Below are positions 8,835 to 17,057 of a stretch of 64,000 nt of DNA, piece by piece. The position numbers and the translations under genes are program-made. The notes under the pieces were generated by a model that was not told the DNA's origin, did no database searches, and saw only the letters and a list, made by a program, of their open reading frames with translations. The number at the start of each line of letters is the position of its first letter. The first letter of the stretch is position 1. Origin of the DNA: Polaromonas sp. (GTDB taxonomy: Bacteria; Pseudomonadota; Gammaproteobacteria; Burkholderiales; Burkholderiaceae_C); the NCBI GenBank assembly GCA_028292745.1, contig JAQGLT010000082.1, positions 1 through 64,000 of the forward strand, read 5' to 3'.

Positions 8835-8928
8835 GGCAGCTGCCATTGTGCGGCTGAGATGGCGTTTGGCAAGGAAGTGTCGGCGCTGTCCTTCAAAAAA
8901 TGCGGCGCTGCTGGACAAGAATCAGCCT

Positions 8929-9378
8929 ATGAAACTGACTGCCCCACCTGTTGCGCTTTGGCCGGCGCGCTGGGCTCTGTGGGCAACCGGGCGGGTGTCC
9001 GCGCTGGTGCTGCCCTGGTTGCTGGCGGCGGCCGGCATCGGCGCGGCGGGATGCGATGCCGGCCCGGCGGAAGGCTTGCAGCCCGAAGCAACGCGCACCG
9101 CCGACCCGCTGCTGGGCCAGCGCCTGGTGACGCAATACCAGTGCGGCAGCTGCCACGCCATTCCCGGCGTGGCGGCGGCGCGCGGCATCCGCGGGCCTTC
9201 GCTGGAGGCTTTCGGCCGGCGCAGCTACATTGCCGGCCACGTTCCCAACCGCCCCGAGGCGCTGGTGCGCTGGATCGTCCAGCCGGACGCGCTGGTGCCC
9301 GGCACCCTCATGCCCAGCATGGGCGTGTCGCCGGGCGATGCGCGCCACATGGCGGCCTACCTTGGAACCCTTCGGTGA
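8929..9378 (+). CDS. Monoheme cytochrome c, first gene of oxidase operon
   Basis: A 149-residue protein from ATG 8929. The hydrophobic N-terminus (VLPWLLAAAGIGAAGC) ends in a cysteine that could be a lipoprotein site. The heme motif CGSCH is at residues 72-76, with a late LMPSMGV supplying a distal methionine. The C-terminal half resembles the C-terminal domain of the divergent diheme protein (both end in AAYLGTL), suggesting duplication. Its stop overlaps the GTG start of coxB by four bases, so translation is probably coupled and the product likely feeds the oxidase. Confidence 0.82.
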   Translation: MKLTAPPVALWPARWALWATGRVSALVLPWLLAAAGIGAAGCDAGPAEGLQPEATRTADPLLGQRLVTQYQCGSCHAIPGVAAARGIRGPSLEAFGRRSYIAGHVPNRPEALVRWIVQPDALVPGTLMPSMGVSPGDARHMAAYLGTLR

Positions 9379-10337
9379 GCGCGCCTGGCGAACCAGCGCT
9401 GCCGCTGCAGCAGCTGCAGTCGGTGCTGTCGCCGGCGGGCAGCGCTGCCGACACCATCGCCAGCCTGAGCTGGGGGCTTTTTGCGCTGATGGCGCTGATT
9501 TTTATCGGCGTGATGGCGCTGCTGGCCTGGGCCGTGTCGCGCCGCGCCGGCGGCCAGCCGGTGCGGCCGCTGCGCTGGATCGTCGGCGGCGGGGTGGTGT
9601 TTCCGCTGGTGGTGCTGGCCGGCCTGTTCGGCGCCAGCCACTGGCGAACGCCCGGCTGGCTGGTGCCGCCGCCGCCCGGCGCGCTGATCGTCGGCATCAC
9701 CGCCCACCTGTGGTGGTGGGAGGTGCGCTACCGCGACCCGGCCACCGGCCAGGACATCACGCTGGCCAATGAGCTGCGCCTGCCCGTCGGCCGGCCGGTC
9801 TGGCTGGGCCTGAGCAGCCCGGACGTGATCCACAGCTTCTGGGTGCCGGCGCTGGCCGGCAAGGTGGACATGGTGCCGGGCCGCGTCAACCACCTGCTGG
9901 TCCAGGCCCGTCAGCCAGGCGTGTACCGGGGGCAATGCGCCGAATACTGCGGCGACCAGCATGCCCGCATGGCGCTGCATGTGGTGGCCACGCCGCCGGC
10001 CGAATTCAACGCCTGGCTGGCGGCGCAGGCCCGGCCGGCGGCCAGTCCCGCGTCGCCGCTGCTCGAGCGCGGCCGGCAAGCCTTCATGGCGCAGCGCTGC
10101 AATGCCTGCCACACGGTGCGCGGCGTCGCCGGGGAAAGCCGGCTGGGCCCGGACCTCACCCATGTCGGCAGCCGCCTGTACCTGGGCGCGGGCACGCTGC
10201 GCAACCAGCCCGGCGCCATGGCGCACTGGGTGAGCGATGTGCAGGCGCTCAAGCCCGGCGCGCGCATGCCTTCGTCAAACGACATGGACGCCGGCACGCT
10301 GCAAGCGCTGGCCGCCTACCTGGAACACCTGCAATGA
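9375..10337 (+). CDS. coxB: Cytochrome c oxidase subunit II fused to cytochrome c
   Basis: 320 residues from a GTG at 9375. Two transmembrane helices occupy about residues 28-52 (LSWGLFALMALIFIGVMALL) and 68-88. The CuA cupredoxin domain follows. Its ligands are seen in GQCAEYCGDQHARM (C188, C192, H196, M199), with the earlier SPDVIHSFWVPALAGK supplying the other histidine. A cytochrome c domain is fused at the C-terminus with CNACH at 242-246 and a late methionine (ARMPSS). This caa3-type arrangement means electrons can enter directly from its own heme. The stop overlaps the CoxA start as ATGA. The GTG start has no strong Shine-Dalgarno, which fits coupling to the preceding gene. Confidence 0.93.
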   Translation: MSAPGEPALPLQQLQSVLSPAGSAADTIASLSWGLFALMALIFIGVMALLAWAVSRRAGGQPVRPLRWIVGGGVVFPLVVLAGLFGASHWRTPGWLVPPPPGALIVGITAHLWWWEVRYRDPATGQDITLANELRLPVGRPVWLGLSSPDVIHSFWVPALAGKVDMVPGRVNHLLVQARQPGVYRGQCAEYCGDQHARMALHVVATPPAEFNAWLAAQARPAASPASPLLERGRQAFMAQRCNACHTVRGVAGESRLGPDLTHVGSRLYLGAGTLRNQPGAMAHWVSDVQALKPGARMPSSNDMDAGTLQALAAYLEHLQ

Positions 10338-12853
10338 CGCCAGCCCCCGACAAACAACTGCCTTCGAGCCTGCCGCGCCCGCCCGGCGAGCTGGAGGCGC
10401 TGGAGCGCGCATGGGCGCCGCCGACCGGCTGGCGCCTGTTTTCGGCAGTGAACAACAGCCAGGTGGGCCTTTTCTACATCGGCGTGTCGCTGCTGTTCCT
10501 GCTGCTGGCCGGCGTGCTGGGGCTGATGATGCGGGCGCAGCTGGCGCTGCCCGACAACGCGCTGATGAGCGCGCAGACCTACAACCAGGTCTTCACCATG
10601 CACGGCACGGTGATGATGTTCCTGTTCGCCGTGCCGGTGGTCGAGGCGATTGCCGTGTACTTGCTGCCCCCCATGCTGGGCGCGCGCGACCTGCCGTTTC
10701 CGCGCCTCTCGGCCTACGCGTTCTGGGCCTACGCGATCGGCGGGCTGGCGTTTTTCTGCACGCTCTTTTTCGGCGTGTCGCCCGACGGCGGCTGGTTCAT
10801 GTACCCGCCGCTGACCGGCAAGGAGCATTCGCCGGGGCTGGGCGCCGACTTCTGGCTGCTGGGCATCGGCTTCATCGAAATCTCGGCGATTGCCGGGGCC
10901 ATCGAGCTGATCATCGGCATCCTGATGACCCGCGCCCCCGGCATGACGCTGGGGCGCATGCCGGTGTTTGCCTGGGCCATGCTGGTGACGGCCTTGATGA
11001 TCGTGTTTGCGTTTCCGGCCATCATCGCCGGCACGCTGCTGCTGGAGCTGGAGCGGGCCTTCGACTGGCCGTTTTTCATTCCGGCGCGGGGCGGCGACCC
11101 GCTGCTGTGGCAGCACCTGTTCTGGTTTTTCGGCCACCCGGAGGTGTACATCATCTTTTTGCCGGCCGCCGGCATGGTGTCGATGATGGTGCCTTCGATG
11201 GCCCGGACATCGCTGGTGGCGCAACGCGCCATCGTCATTGCGCTGGTGGCGGTGGGGGTCATCAGTTTTGCGCTCTGGGCGCACCACATGTTCACCGCCG
11301 GCCTGAGCCGCTACGCGCTGTATTTCGTGTCCGCCGCCAGCTTTGCCGTGGCGATTCCCAGCGCGGTGCAGGTGTTCGCCTGGATCGCCACCTTGCGCCG
11401 TGGGCGCGTGCGGCCGCTGCAGGCGCCGACGCTTTTTTTGCTCGGCTTTCATTTCATCTTCGTGCTCGGCGGCCTGACCGGCGTGATGGTGGCGGTGCTG
11501 CCGTTCAACTGGCAGGTGCACGACACCTATTTCATCGTCGCGCACCTGCATTACGTGCTGATCGGCGGCATGGTGTTCCCGGTGTTCGCAGGGCTGTACT
11601 ACTGGGCGCCGGTGCTCAACGGCCACCGGCTGTCGGAGCGGCTGGCGCGCTGGGTGTTCGGGCTGATGTTCGGCGGCTTCAACCTGGCGTTTTTCCCGAT
11701 GCACATCACCGGGCTGCTGGGCATGCCGCGCCGCGTCTACACCTATTCGGCCGACATGGGCTGGAACGGGCTGAACCTGCTGTCCAGCGTGGGCGCGTTC
11801 ATCCTGGCGCTGGGCGTCGGGCTGTTCTTTGCCGATGCAGCGCGCTTCGTGTTCAAAAAGAAAAAGCAGCACGGCAACCCGTGGCGGGCGGCCACGCTGG
11901 AGTGGCTGCCGCAGGGCGACTACGGCGTTCGCAGCATTCCGCGGATCGCATCGAGTGAGCCGCTGTGGGACCAGCCCGCGCTGGGAGAGGAAGTGGCGGC
12001 CGGTCGCCATTTTTTGCCCGGCACCCATTCGGGCCAGCGCGAAACCCTGGTGACGAGCTGGCGCAAGGCCGTGCCGCAGCACCTGCTGGTGCTGCCCACC
12101 GACAGCTGGTGGCCTTTCATCGCAGCGGCGGGAACGGCGGGCTTTTTCCTGCTGCTGACGGTCGGGTGGGTGGTGACGGCCTTTGCCTGCGGCATCGCGG
12201 CGGTTGCCGCCATCGTCATCTGGCTGTGGCAGACGGACAACCCGCCGCACGCCGCCACGGCCGAGGTCGCAGACGGCGTGTTCCTGCCGGTGGGCGCGCG
12301 CGGCAGCGCCTCGCATTCCTGGTGGGCCATGGTGATTCTGCTGTGCGTCGATGCGTCGGTGTTCGCCTCGCTGGTGTTCGCGCATGTGCATGTGGCCATG
12401 GCCGCCGAGGTCTGCCCGCCGCCGGGCGCCAGCCTGCCGCAGTGGGGCTGGCCGGTGGCGTCCGCCGCGCTGCTGCTGGCGGGCTCGGCCGCCATGCGGG
12501 GCGCGCAGGCCATGCTGAGCCGGGGACGCAAGACCGGCGTCTGGGTGCTGGTGCTGCTGGCCGTGCTGTGCCTGCTGGCGGCGGCCGGCCTGGACGGCTG
12601 GGGCCACCGCCTGGCCGGGCTGCGGCCTGCCGCCAGCGCCTGGAGCGCCACCGTGGCCGCGCTGCTGGCCTGGCAGGGCTTTCATGTGCTGGTGCTGACG
12701 GTGATGGGCCTGTACGTCTGCGCCAGAAGCGCGGCCGGCAAGCTGCGGGCCGACGCCCGCGCCTCGCTCGACAACACCGTCGTGCTCTGGCATTACGTCA
12801 CGCTGCAGGGGCTGGCCGGCATGGGCGTGATCTATCTGATGCCGCTTTTTTAA
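10334..12853 (+). CDS. coxA: Cytochrome c oxidase subunit I-III fusion
   Basis: 839 residues. Residues 1 to about 560 are subunit I. H90 (TMHGTVMMF) is the low-spin heme ligand, and H268 with E270 (FFGHPEVY) is the CuB and proton-channel motif. H317 and H318 (WAHHMF) are CuB ligands, and H404/H406 (AHLHYVL) are the heme a3 and second low-spin ligands. Residues about 590-839 carry several more hydrophobic helices (HSWWAMVILLCVDASVFASL, then the terminal WHYVTLQGLAGMGVIYL) resembling subunit III. This is a heme-copper oxygen reductase that reduces O2 and pumps protons in the inner membrane. No separate subunit III, IV or heme-a synthesis gene is in the window. An opposite-strand frame of 825 residues is a GC-rich shadow. 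Confidence 0.92.
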   Translation: MTPAPDKQLPSSLPRPPGELEALERAWAPPTGWRLFSAVNNSQVGLFYIGVSLLFLLLAGVLGLMMRAQLALPDNALMSAQTYNQVFTMHGTVMMFLFAVPVVEAIAVYLLPPMLGARDLPFPRLSAYAFWAYAIGGLAFFCTLFFGVSPDGGWFMYPPLTGKEHSPGLGADFWLLGIGFIEISAIAGAIELIIGILMTRAPGMTLGRMPVFAWAMLVTALMIVFAFPAIIAGTLLLELERAFDWPFFIPARGGDPLLWQHLFWFFGHPEVYIIFLPAAGMVSMMVPSMARTSLVAQRAIVIALVAVGVISFALWAHHMFTAGLSRYALYFVSAASFAVAIPSAVQVFAWIATLRRGRVRPLQAPTLFLLGFHFIFVLGGLTGVMVAVLPFNWQVHDTYFIVAHLHYVLIGGMVFPVFAGLYYWAPVLNGHRLSERLARWVFGLMFGGFNLAFFPMHITGLLGMPRRVYTYSADMGWNGLNLLSSVGAFILALGVGLFFADAARFVFKKKKQHGNPWRAATLEWLPQGDYGVRSIPRIASSEPLWDQPALGEEVAAGRHFLPGTHSGQRETLVTSWRKAVPQHLLVLPTDSWWPFIAAAGTAGFFLLLTVGWVVTAFACGIAAVAAIVIWLWQTDNPPHAATAEVADGVFLPVGARGSASHSWWAMVILLCVDASVFASLVFAHVHVAMAAEVCPPPGASLPQWGWPVASAALLLAGSAAMRGAQAMLSRGRKTGVWVLVLLAVLCLLAAAGLDGWGHRLAGLRPAASAWSATVAALLAWQGFHVLVLTVMGLYVCARSAAGKLRADARASLDNTVVLWHYVTLQGLAGMGVIYLMPLF

Positions 12854-12897
12854 GCCCTCGCCAGCCCATGCGTCGGCACCCGGCTGCTGTATTTATA

Positions 12898-12955
12898 AGA
12901 AAAAGGCCTCCAGCGCAATCAGGGTATGTGCAAGCAGCTATTGAATTTATAGCAT
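12898..12955 (-). repeat. Dispersed palindromic repeat, intact intergenic copy
   Basis: Read on the minus strand: tgctataaattcaatagct, then gcttgcacatacc, then gcgctggaggcc. It sits in the gap between two convergent genes, where such elements are usually tolerated. Confidence 0.8.
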
Positions 12956-12988
12956 GCGGGACAGCCGGCAGTGCGCCTGCCCATCCGC

Positions 12989-14140
12989 TCAAGCGTCCGG
13001 CAATACCAGGTCGGCCGTGCCGGGGCACACGCGTCGCGCAAATTCCCGGGAGGCGTCCAGGCAGCCGCCCAGCGGGGAGGGAAGCTGCGGATCGCGCAGG
13101 CACAGCATCTGCTGCAGGATGCCGGCCGTCTGCGCCGGGTCGGCCTGCAGGGCCTGCAGGCGCGCGGTGACGCGGCTTTCGTCGATCCGCACGTCGCCCG
13201 CCGCGTCGGTATAGGCCGTGTGGCGCCACTGGAACATCTCCAGGCATTTGCTGTGCAGCGTGTAGGGTGGGTCGTCCGTCCAGAAATTGGTGAACAGGCC
13301 GCCGCCCAGGTACAGCACCCAGGAGCCTTCGTAGCCGGTGGCATTGCGCGAATGCGCGTCGGGGTTGCGAAACCAGACACGGTCGCCGGGCACGTAGTAG
13401 CGGGGCGGCAGCGGCATCGCCATGGCGCCGTGCTCGTGCAAAAAGACGCTCCGAAATTCCTCGGATGTCAGTGCCCGGCGCTCCCACTGGCGCTGCAGCG
13501 CGACCAGCAGCGGCGGGTTGCTGCGTTCCAGCTCCTGGGCGATTCCCAGCAGCATCACGTATTCGGTGGCGCGGTAGCAGGAAAAGGCGTAGCGCCTGCC
13601 GCTCGCCTCGGGCTGCGTGGCCTTGCGCAGGGCGGCGATCAGCGGCTCGCCGGGCCGCACGGTAAAGCCGCGCTCCGGGTCATAGGTCCAGCAGTCCTCG
13701 GGCCGGTCGGCCTCGGCGGTGTAGAACGCCAGCGCGGTTTTGCGGGCCGCCAGCACGATGTTGCGGCGGATGCGCACGCTGCTGGCCATCTCGGCATGGC
13801 TGGGAAACTCGAAGGCCAGCGGGCCCAGCAGCATGGTCAGCAGGATTTCCCGCTCCAGGTCGTCCGTGCTGCGCGCGGTGTCGAGCTGCAGCCGCGCCGC
13901 CAGGTCCAGCGTGTCGTGGCCAGGCGCCCAGCGTTCGGCCACTTCGGCCCGCAGGCAAAAGCGCGTGGCTCTGCCGCCGCTTTGCGGGGAAGCACCGGCA
14001 ATCACCTCGACATGCTGGCGCAATTGGAGCTGCTCAAGCTGCGCCAGCAGGCGCCGGGTGTCGTCAGCCAGCGCGGGGGGCGCCGGGCCGAGCAACAGGA
14101 TGCCGCCGGCGCGCGGACGGCTAGGGTGGGCTGCAATCAT
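12989..14140 (-). CDS. Divergent Tgl-like (spore-coat-type) transglutaminase homologue
   Basis: 383 residues from the ATG at 14140. From memory of the Bacillus subtilis Tgl protein, the middle third matches in order. EFPSHAEMASSVRIRRNIV with AARKTALAF corresponds to the family's acidic-histidine, arginine and NIV-AA segment. CWTYDPERGFTVRPGEP follows. YAFSC (C188) sits at the catalytic-cysteine motif YAFEC. PGDRVWFRNPDAH with GYEGSWVLYLGGG corresponds to the region holding the catalytic glutamate. The residue at the catalytic-histidine position appears to be asparagine or phenylalanine (GGLFTNFW), so activity may be altered or lost. The 110-residue N-terminal extension and about 90-residue C-terminal tail are unfamiliar. 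No signal peptide. It stands alone, with no sporulation or coat genes nearby. Confidence 0.55.
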   Translation of the reverse strand: MIAAHPSRPRAGGILLLGPAPPALADDTRRLLAQLEQLQLRQHVEVIAGASPQSGGRATRFCLRAEVAERWAPGHDTLDLAARLQLDTARSTDDLEREILLTMLLGPLAFEFPSHAEMASSVRIRRNIVLAARKTALAFYTAEADRPEDCWTYDPERGFTVRPGEPLIAALRKATQPEASGRRYAFSCYRATEYVMLLGIAQELERSNPPLLVALQRQWERRALTSEEFRSVFLHEHGAMAMPLPPRYYVPGDRVWFRNPDAHSRNATGYEGSWVLYLGGGLFTNFWTDDPPYTLHSKCLEMFQWRHTAYTDAAGDVRIDESRVTARLQALQADPAQTAGILQQMLCLRDPQLPSPLGGCLDASREFARRVCPGTADLVLPDA

Positions 14141-15157
14141 GTGCCGCAAAGTATCTTGGTTTGCCCTGCGTTGGGCAACCCCCGGACGGGTTGGCGTTGG
14201 TAAAAAGCGATGTTTGGCGGAATGCTCGATCTTTATGCGCCGTGCTCTGGCGCGGTGTCGATGGTTTGTATGGCGGGGGGCGGCCTTGGTGATGCAAGCA
14301 TGGCCTGATGGGCAAATGTCTTTCGGCACCACCCGCACAGCCCGAAACAGGACAAAACCGGGACACGGCAGTGTGTAACTCTAGCGGCTGTGCGCCCGGC
14401 TGGCCAGGGTGGTGGAGCAGAGTGACCCGAGTTTCCCGAGATTGGCTGGGCAGCGGGCTTGTCGGAAGGCCCATTGCCTCTGCCGGGCTGGCTTGCGTCA
14501 GGCGAACAACAGCGATTCCGGCAAGGCAAAAGCCATGAAGCCGACCTCGACAGCTGCGTAACGGAGAGGCGCGCGGCATGTAGGACAAAATCCAAAATTG
14601 GCTGCGGAGTGCGGTTCCCGGTTTACGCCCGGAACCGGCGTACCTAGAATAATTCCATGCAGCAAACATGGTCGCAAGGTCCCTGGCAAGCCCGAAATCT
14701 GCGCGGTGAGCATGTTGGCACGTGGCTATTTTGGTTCTGTCGTACCGCCATGGCGGCACGTTGCCATCGCTTTTACGTGCCTACGAGCGCTTTTCGCGCA
14801 CCTCCAGCGTCTTTCGCCTTTTCATTCATCGAGGGTAGGTTTGCCGCTTGGCGGAACTGACTTTCCAGCTGGCGCTGCAGCTCTTGGCCGGCGTGCGTGC
14901 ATTGGAAGTCGCCGGCCAACGCATCATCCGTCCTGTCCCCCATTCATTGAAGCGGTGGCGAAAGCCCTGCCAGACAGCCATGACATTTTTAAATCTCTAC
15001 CCCGCCTGCCCAATGGCGAATTTTTTGATTTTTGCCCTGGTATTGCGCACGGCTGCTGGTGCCGTCTGATGGGCTCGTGGCTGTTGGTGGTTTCAGGAAG
15101 CCGGCGCACTGCAAGCCTTCAAGGCGCATAAGTTGAATTGAATTGAGGAAAAAGCTG
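14141..15157. other. 1 kb without a recognisable gene
   Basis: Open frames exist on both strands, but none resembles a known protein, and their composition shifts from frame to frame as noncoding DNA does. No tRNA-like fold, insertion-sequence end or clear terminator was seen. It may hold the promoters for the divergent genes on each side or the remains of a decayed gene. Confidence 0.5.
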
Positions 15158-15220
15158 ATGACTGACCAGTTGGTGCGGGAGCCCGCCGCAAACCTGGACG
15201 CTGCGGGGAGAAAGACATGA
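15158..15220 (+). CDS. Possible 20-residue upstream ORF coupled to the membrane protein
   Basis: ATG at 15158 has a good Shine-Dalgarno (gaggaa, 7 bases upstream) and encodes MTDQLVREPAANLDAAGRKT, ending in a TGA that overlaps the next gene's ATG as ATGA. The next gene also has its own ggggag site. It could be a leader peptide, a translational coupler, or chance. Confidence 0.35.
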   Translation: MTDQLVREPAANLDAAGRKT

Positions 15221-16986
15221 ACAACTCCGACGGAGTGCCGGAACTCGCTTTCGGATTTCTATGGACCAAAGGGGCCGTGGGCCTTTTCTGGTTTGCCGAG
15301 CTGGCATTGACGGCTTTGTTCCTGGTGCTGGCTTTCAAGGCACCGCACCTGGGCAGCCGCTGGTTTGAACGGATGGAGGCCCGCTTTGCCGGACTGGCCG
15401 GCCATCCGGTGCGCCAGATCGTCGCGGTCGGCGTTTTTGCGGTGCTCGCGCGCGCCGCCGTCCTGCCCTGGCTGGGCGCCCCCGTCGCTTATATCTATGA
15501 CGAGCAGAGCATGGTGCTGCAAGCCCAGACCTTCATGGCAGGGCGCCTGGCCAACCCGCCACATCCCTTCTGGGAGCATTTTGAAACCTTCTATGTCAAT
15601 CAACTCCCGGCTTACGCTTCCATGTACTTTCCAGGGCGCGGCGCCCCGCTCTATGCCGGGCTGCTGATCGCCGGCAATGCCTGGGTCGGCGTGTGGCTCA
15701 GCGTCGTGCTCATGTGCATGGCGGCCACCTGGATGCTGCAAGGCTGGGTGTCGCTCCCGATGGCCTTTTTAGGGGGTGTGCTGGTCGCGGTTCGCCTGGG
15801 CATCTTCAGCTTCTGGACCAACTCCTACTATGGCGGGGCGTTTACCGCATTCGGCGCCATGCTGGTCTTCGGCGCCCTGGCGCGCGTGTTGAAGGAGCCG
15901 CGTTGGCGCGACGGCCTCGTCATGGGGCTGGGCGCTGCCATCCTGATGGTTTCGCGGCCCTACGAAGGCATGCTGCTGTGCCTTCCTGTCGCCATTGCCG
16001 TGCTGGTTCGCTGGCTCCGCCCCGGGTGGAAGGGCGGGCGGTGGGCCATTGCCAAACTTGCGCTTCCCGCCCTGCTGCTGCTGGGCGCCGGGGGCGGTCT
16101 GCTGCTGTCCTACAACAAGGCGGCCACCGGCGACTTCCTGAAGGACGCCTACCGCCTCAATCGGGAAACCTATGCCAGCGCACCGGCTTTTCTGGTGTCT
16201 CCGCCCGTTGTGTCGCAAAACCGGGGGCCCGCCCACATGCGCGCTTACTTTGAACGCGAGGCGCAGCCCTACCACTACCGTGAATCCGCAGCCAAGCTGG
16301 TGCGAAGCGTGGGGGCCAAGCTGCTGCATACCTGGAACTTTTACATCGGACCGACCTTTACCCTGGCCTTTGTCGCCGGGCTCTGGGTGGCCCGGCGTGA
16401 CCGCCTCCTGGTCGGGACACTGGTGTTTTTCATGCTCGGCTACTTTCTTGAAACCTGGAACTTCCCGCAGTACACGGCGCCCCTGTACCCGGTGCTGCTG
16501 GTGTTGACCATGCGTGGCTTCGCCTGGCTGCGGACACGCTCCGCCAGAGGGCTTTTCCTCACCCGCGCCATGCCGGCGGCTGCCATTGCGCTGCTTGCGC
16601 TGCCTGTCTCCTTCCTTGTGCTGGGCTGGCCTCCCCTGGGCGATCCGTCGGCGCAGGCCGCGTGCTGCGTCGTTGACTATGACAAGTTACGCCCCGCGCT
16701 GGAGCGGCAACTGGCCGCAAGCCCAGGCCGGGATTTGGTGCTGGTCAAGGACGGGCCGCATTACCCGACGCACTATGAGCTGGTCTATAACGAGGCCGAC
16801 ATCGACAACGCGCAAGTCGTGTGGGCGCGCCGGCTCAGTGCCGAGAAAGACCAGCGGCTGGTAAGCCATTTTTCGGACCGCCTTGTCTGGGAGTTCGAAT
16901 GGCTGCCCAAAACGCCGGGAGCCAAGCAGGCCTATCGGTTCACCCCCATCACCCCTGACGGCAAGCCGCAGGCGCTGCGGCAATGA
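15217..16986 (+). CDS. GT-C-like integral membrane protein
   Basis: 589 residues with about 10-12 transmembrane helices spread from residue 15 to 480, then a soluble C-terminal part of about 110 residues. The first luminal loop carries YIYDEQSMVLQAQTFMAGR, with an acidic pair where GT-C glycosyltransferases (ArnT/PMT-like, using polyprenyl-phosphate sugars) hold their catalytic aspartate. Other segments are FPGRGAPLY, NSYYGGAFTAFGAMLVFGAL and VSRPYEGMLL. Such proteins move a sugar from a lipid carrier onto a protein, lipid A or glycan on the periplasmic side. Donor and acceptor are unknown. It is isolated from the O-antigen locus and from any lipid A gene. I am fairly sure of the fold class and unsure of the activity. 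Confidence 0.6.
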   Translation: MNNSDGVPELAFGFLWTKGAVGLFWFAELALTALFLVLAFKAPHLGSRWFERMEARFAGLAGHPVRQIVAVGVFAVLARAAVLPWLGAPVAYIYDEQSMVLQAQTFMAGRLANPPHPFWEHFETFYVNQLPAYASMYFPGRGAPLYAGLLIAGNAWVGVWLSVVLMCMAATWMLQGWVSLPMAFLGGVLVAVRLGIFSFWTNSYYGGAFTAFGAMLVFGALARVLKEPRWRDGLVMGLGAAILMVSRPYEGMLLCLPVAIAVLVRWLRPGWKGGRWAIAKLALPALLLLGAGGGLLLSYNKAATGDFLKDAYRLNRETYASAPAFLVSPPVVSQNRGPAHMRAYFEREAQPYHYRESAAKLVRSVGAKLLHTWNFYIGPTFTLAFVAGLWVARRDRLLVGTLVFFMLGYFLETWNFPQYTAPLYPVLLVLTMRGFAWLRTRSARGLFLTRAMPAAAIALLALPVSFLVLGWPPLGDPSAQAACCVVDYDKLRPALERQLAASPGRDLVLVKDGPHYPTHYELVYNEADIDNAQVVWARRLSAEKDQRLVSHFSDRLVWEFEWLPKTPGAKQAYRFTPITPDGKPQALRQ

Positions 16987-17057
16987 AATTGCGGTAGGGC
17001 GGCGGTATAGCGGTATTTGGCTGCAAGGCCGATAAACCGCCCGCCATTGCCTGCAGT

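Noticed and set aside
10316-12793. 825-codon open frame opposite coxA
   Set aside because: Histidine-, glutamine- and arginine-rich shadow typical of GC-rich coding DNA. The CoxA/CoxC protein on the plus strand has all its ligands.
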